Both the position numbers and the translations under genes were made by a program. A stretch of DNA of 32,189 bases from an uncultured Peptostreptococcaceae bacterium (GTDB lineage: Bacteria; Bacillota; Clostridia; Peptostreptococcales; Anaerovoracaceae), in the NCBI GenBank assembly GCA_949740445.1, contig CATJIF010000102.1:1-32189 (forward strand), given 5' to 3'. The notes under the pieces were generated by a model that was given only the letters and a program-made list of their open reading frames with translations, made no database searches and had not been told where the DNA came from. Below are positions 32,189 through 32,189 of the stretch, piece by piece (the stretch's first letter is position 1; each line of letters opens with the position of its first letter).

Positions 32189-32189
32189 A

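Noticed and set aside
1-32189. tRNA or rRNA genes, insertion sequences, integrase and attachment sites
   Set aside because: No cloverleaf, rRNA signature, transposase or integrase reading frame was seen, so island mobility cannot be supported despite the defence genes.

Overview
The window looks like a chromosomal segment of a spore-forming anaerobe of the Clostridia (Bacillota), probably of middling GC. The signs are AGGAGG-type ribosome sites before almost every gene, a T-box leader on valS, a perfect CIRCE/HrcA operator before htpG, dual-function-type folC, a clostridial-style Tad pilus cluster, and a Cys-rich protein resembling clostridial spore-surface proteins. Genus cannot be fixed from the sequence. 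Nearly all genes lie on the minus strand, so the map is best read from high to low coordinates.

Left part (1-10,000). After the 5' end of an unidentified minus-strand gene come two single-gene units: a hemerythrin/CheX-like/receiver fusion (247-1623), and a cytosolic class-C beta-lactamase-like serine hydrolase (1955-3367) whose upstream region carries superimposed sigma-70 and sigma-54 promoter sequences. Next is one minus-strand operon (3601-9692) for a stripped-down Tad/Flp-type assembly machine: CpaB-like SAF protein, TadZ/CpaE-like ATPase, TadA-like motor with an altered Walker A, TadB, TadC, and four small membrane-anchored proteins, three of which begin with near-identical MKQ(V/L)IV segments. 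No prepilin peptidase or recognisable Flp pilin is present.

Middle (10,000-20,300). Housekeeping: htpG under HrcA control with a long structured leader, the Cys/Asp-rich putative coat protein, and the coupled folC/diacylglycerol-kinase pair downstream of valS (T-box), preceded by rnhB.

Right part (20,300-32,189). Accessory region with the look of a defence island. An ankyrin-like protein of unknown function is divergent from a WYL-domain regulator, across an intergenic region with a perfect 30-bp palindrome beside a strong promoter. A MoxR-type AAA ATPase and a DUF2201-type metallopeptidase-like/VWA protein form a coupled pair; in the latter the HExxH motif reads HSLGH. An unrecognised small gene with a hairpin-rich upstream region follows. 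Beyond it are a DUF262-DUF1524 nuclease with a PUA/EVE-like C-terminus and a type I restriction subunit HsdR, whose partner genes, if present, lie beyond the right edge. The ankyrin/WYL/VWA/MoxR group is the best candidate for an undescribed system; its function is inference only.
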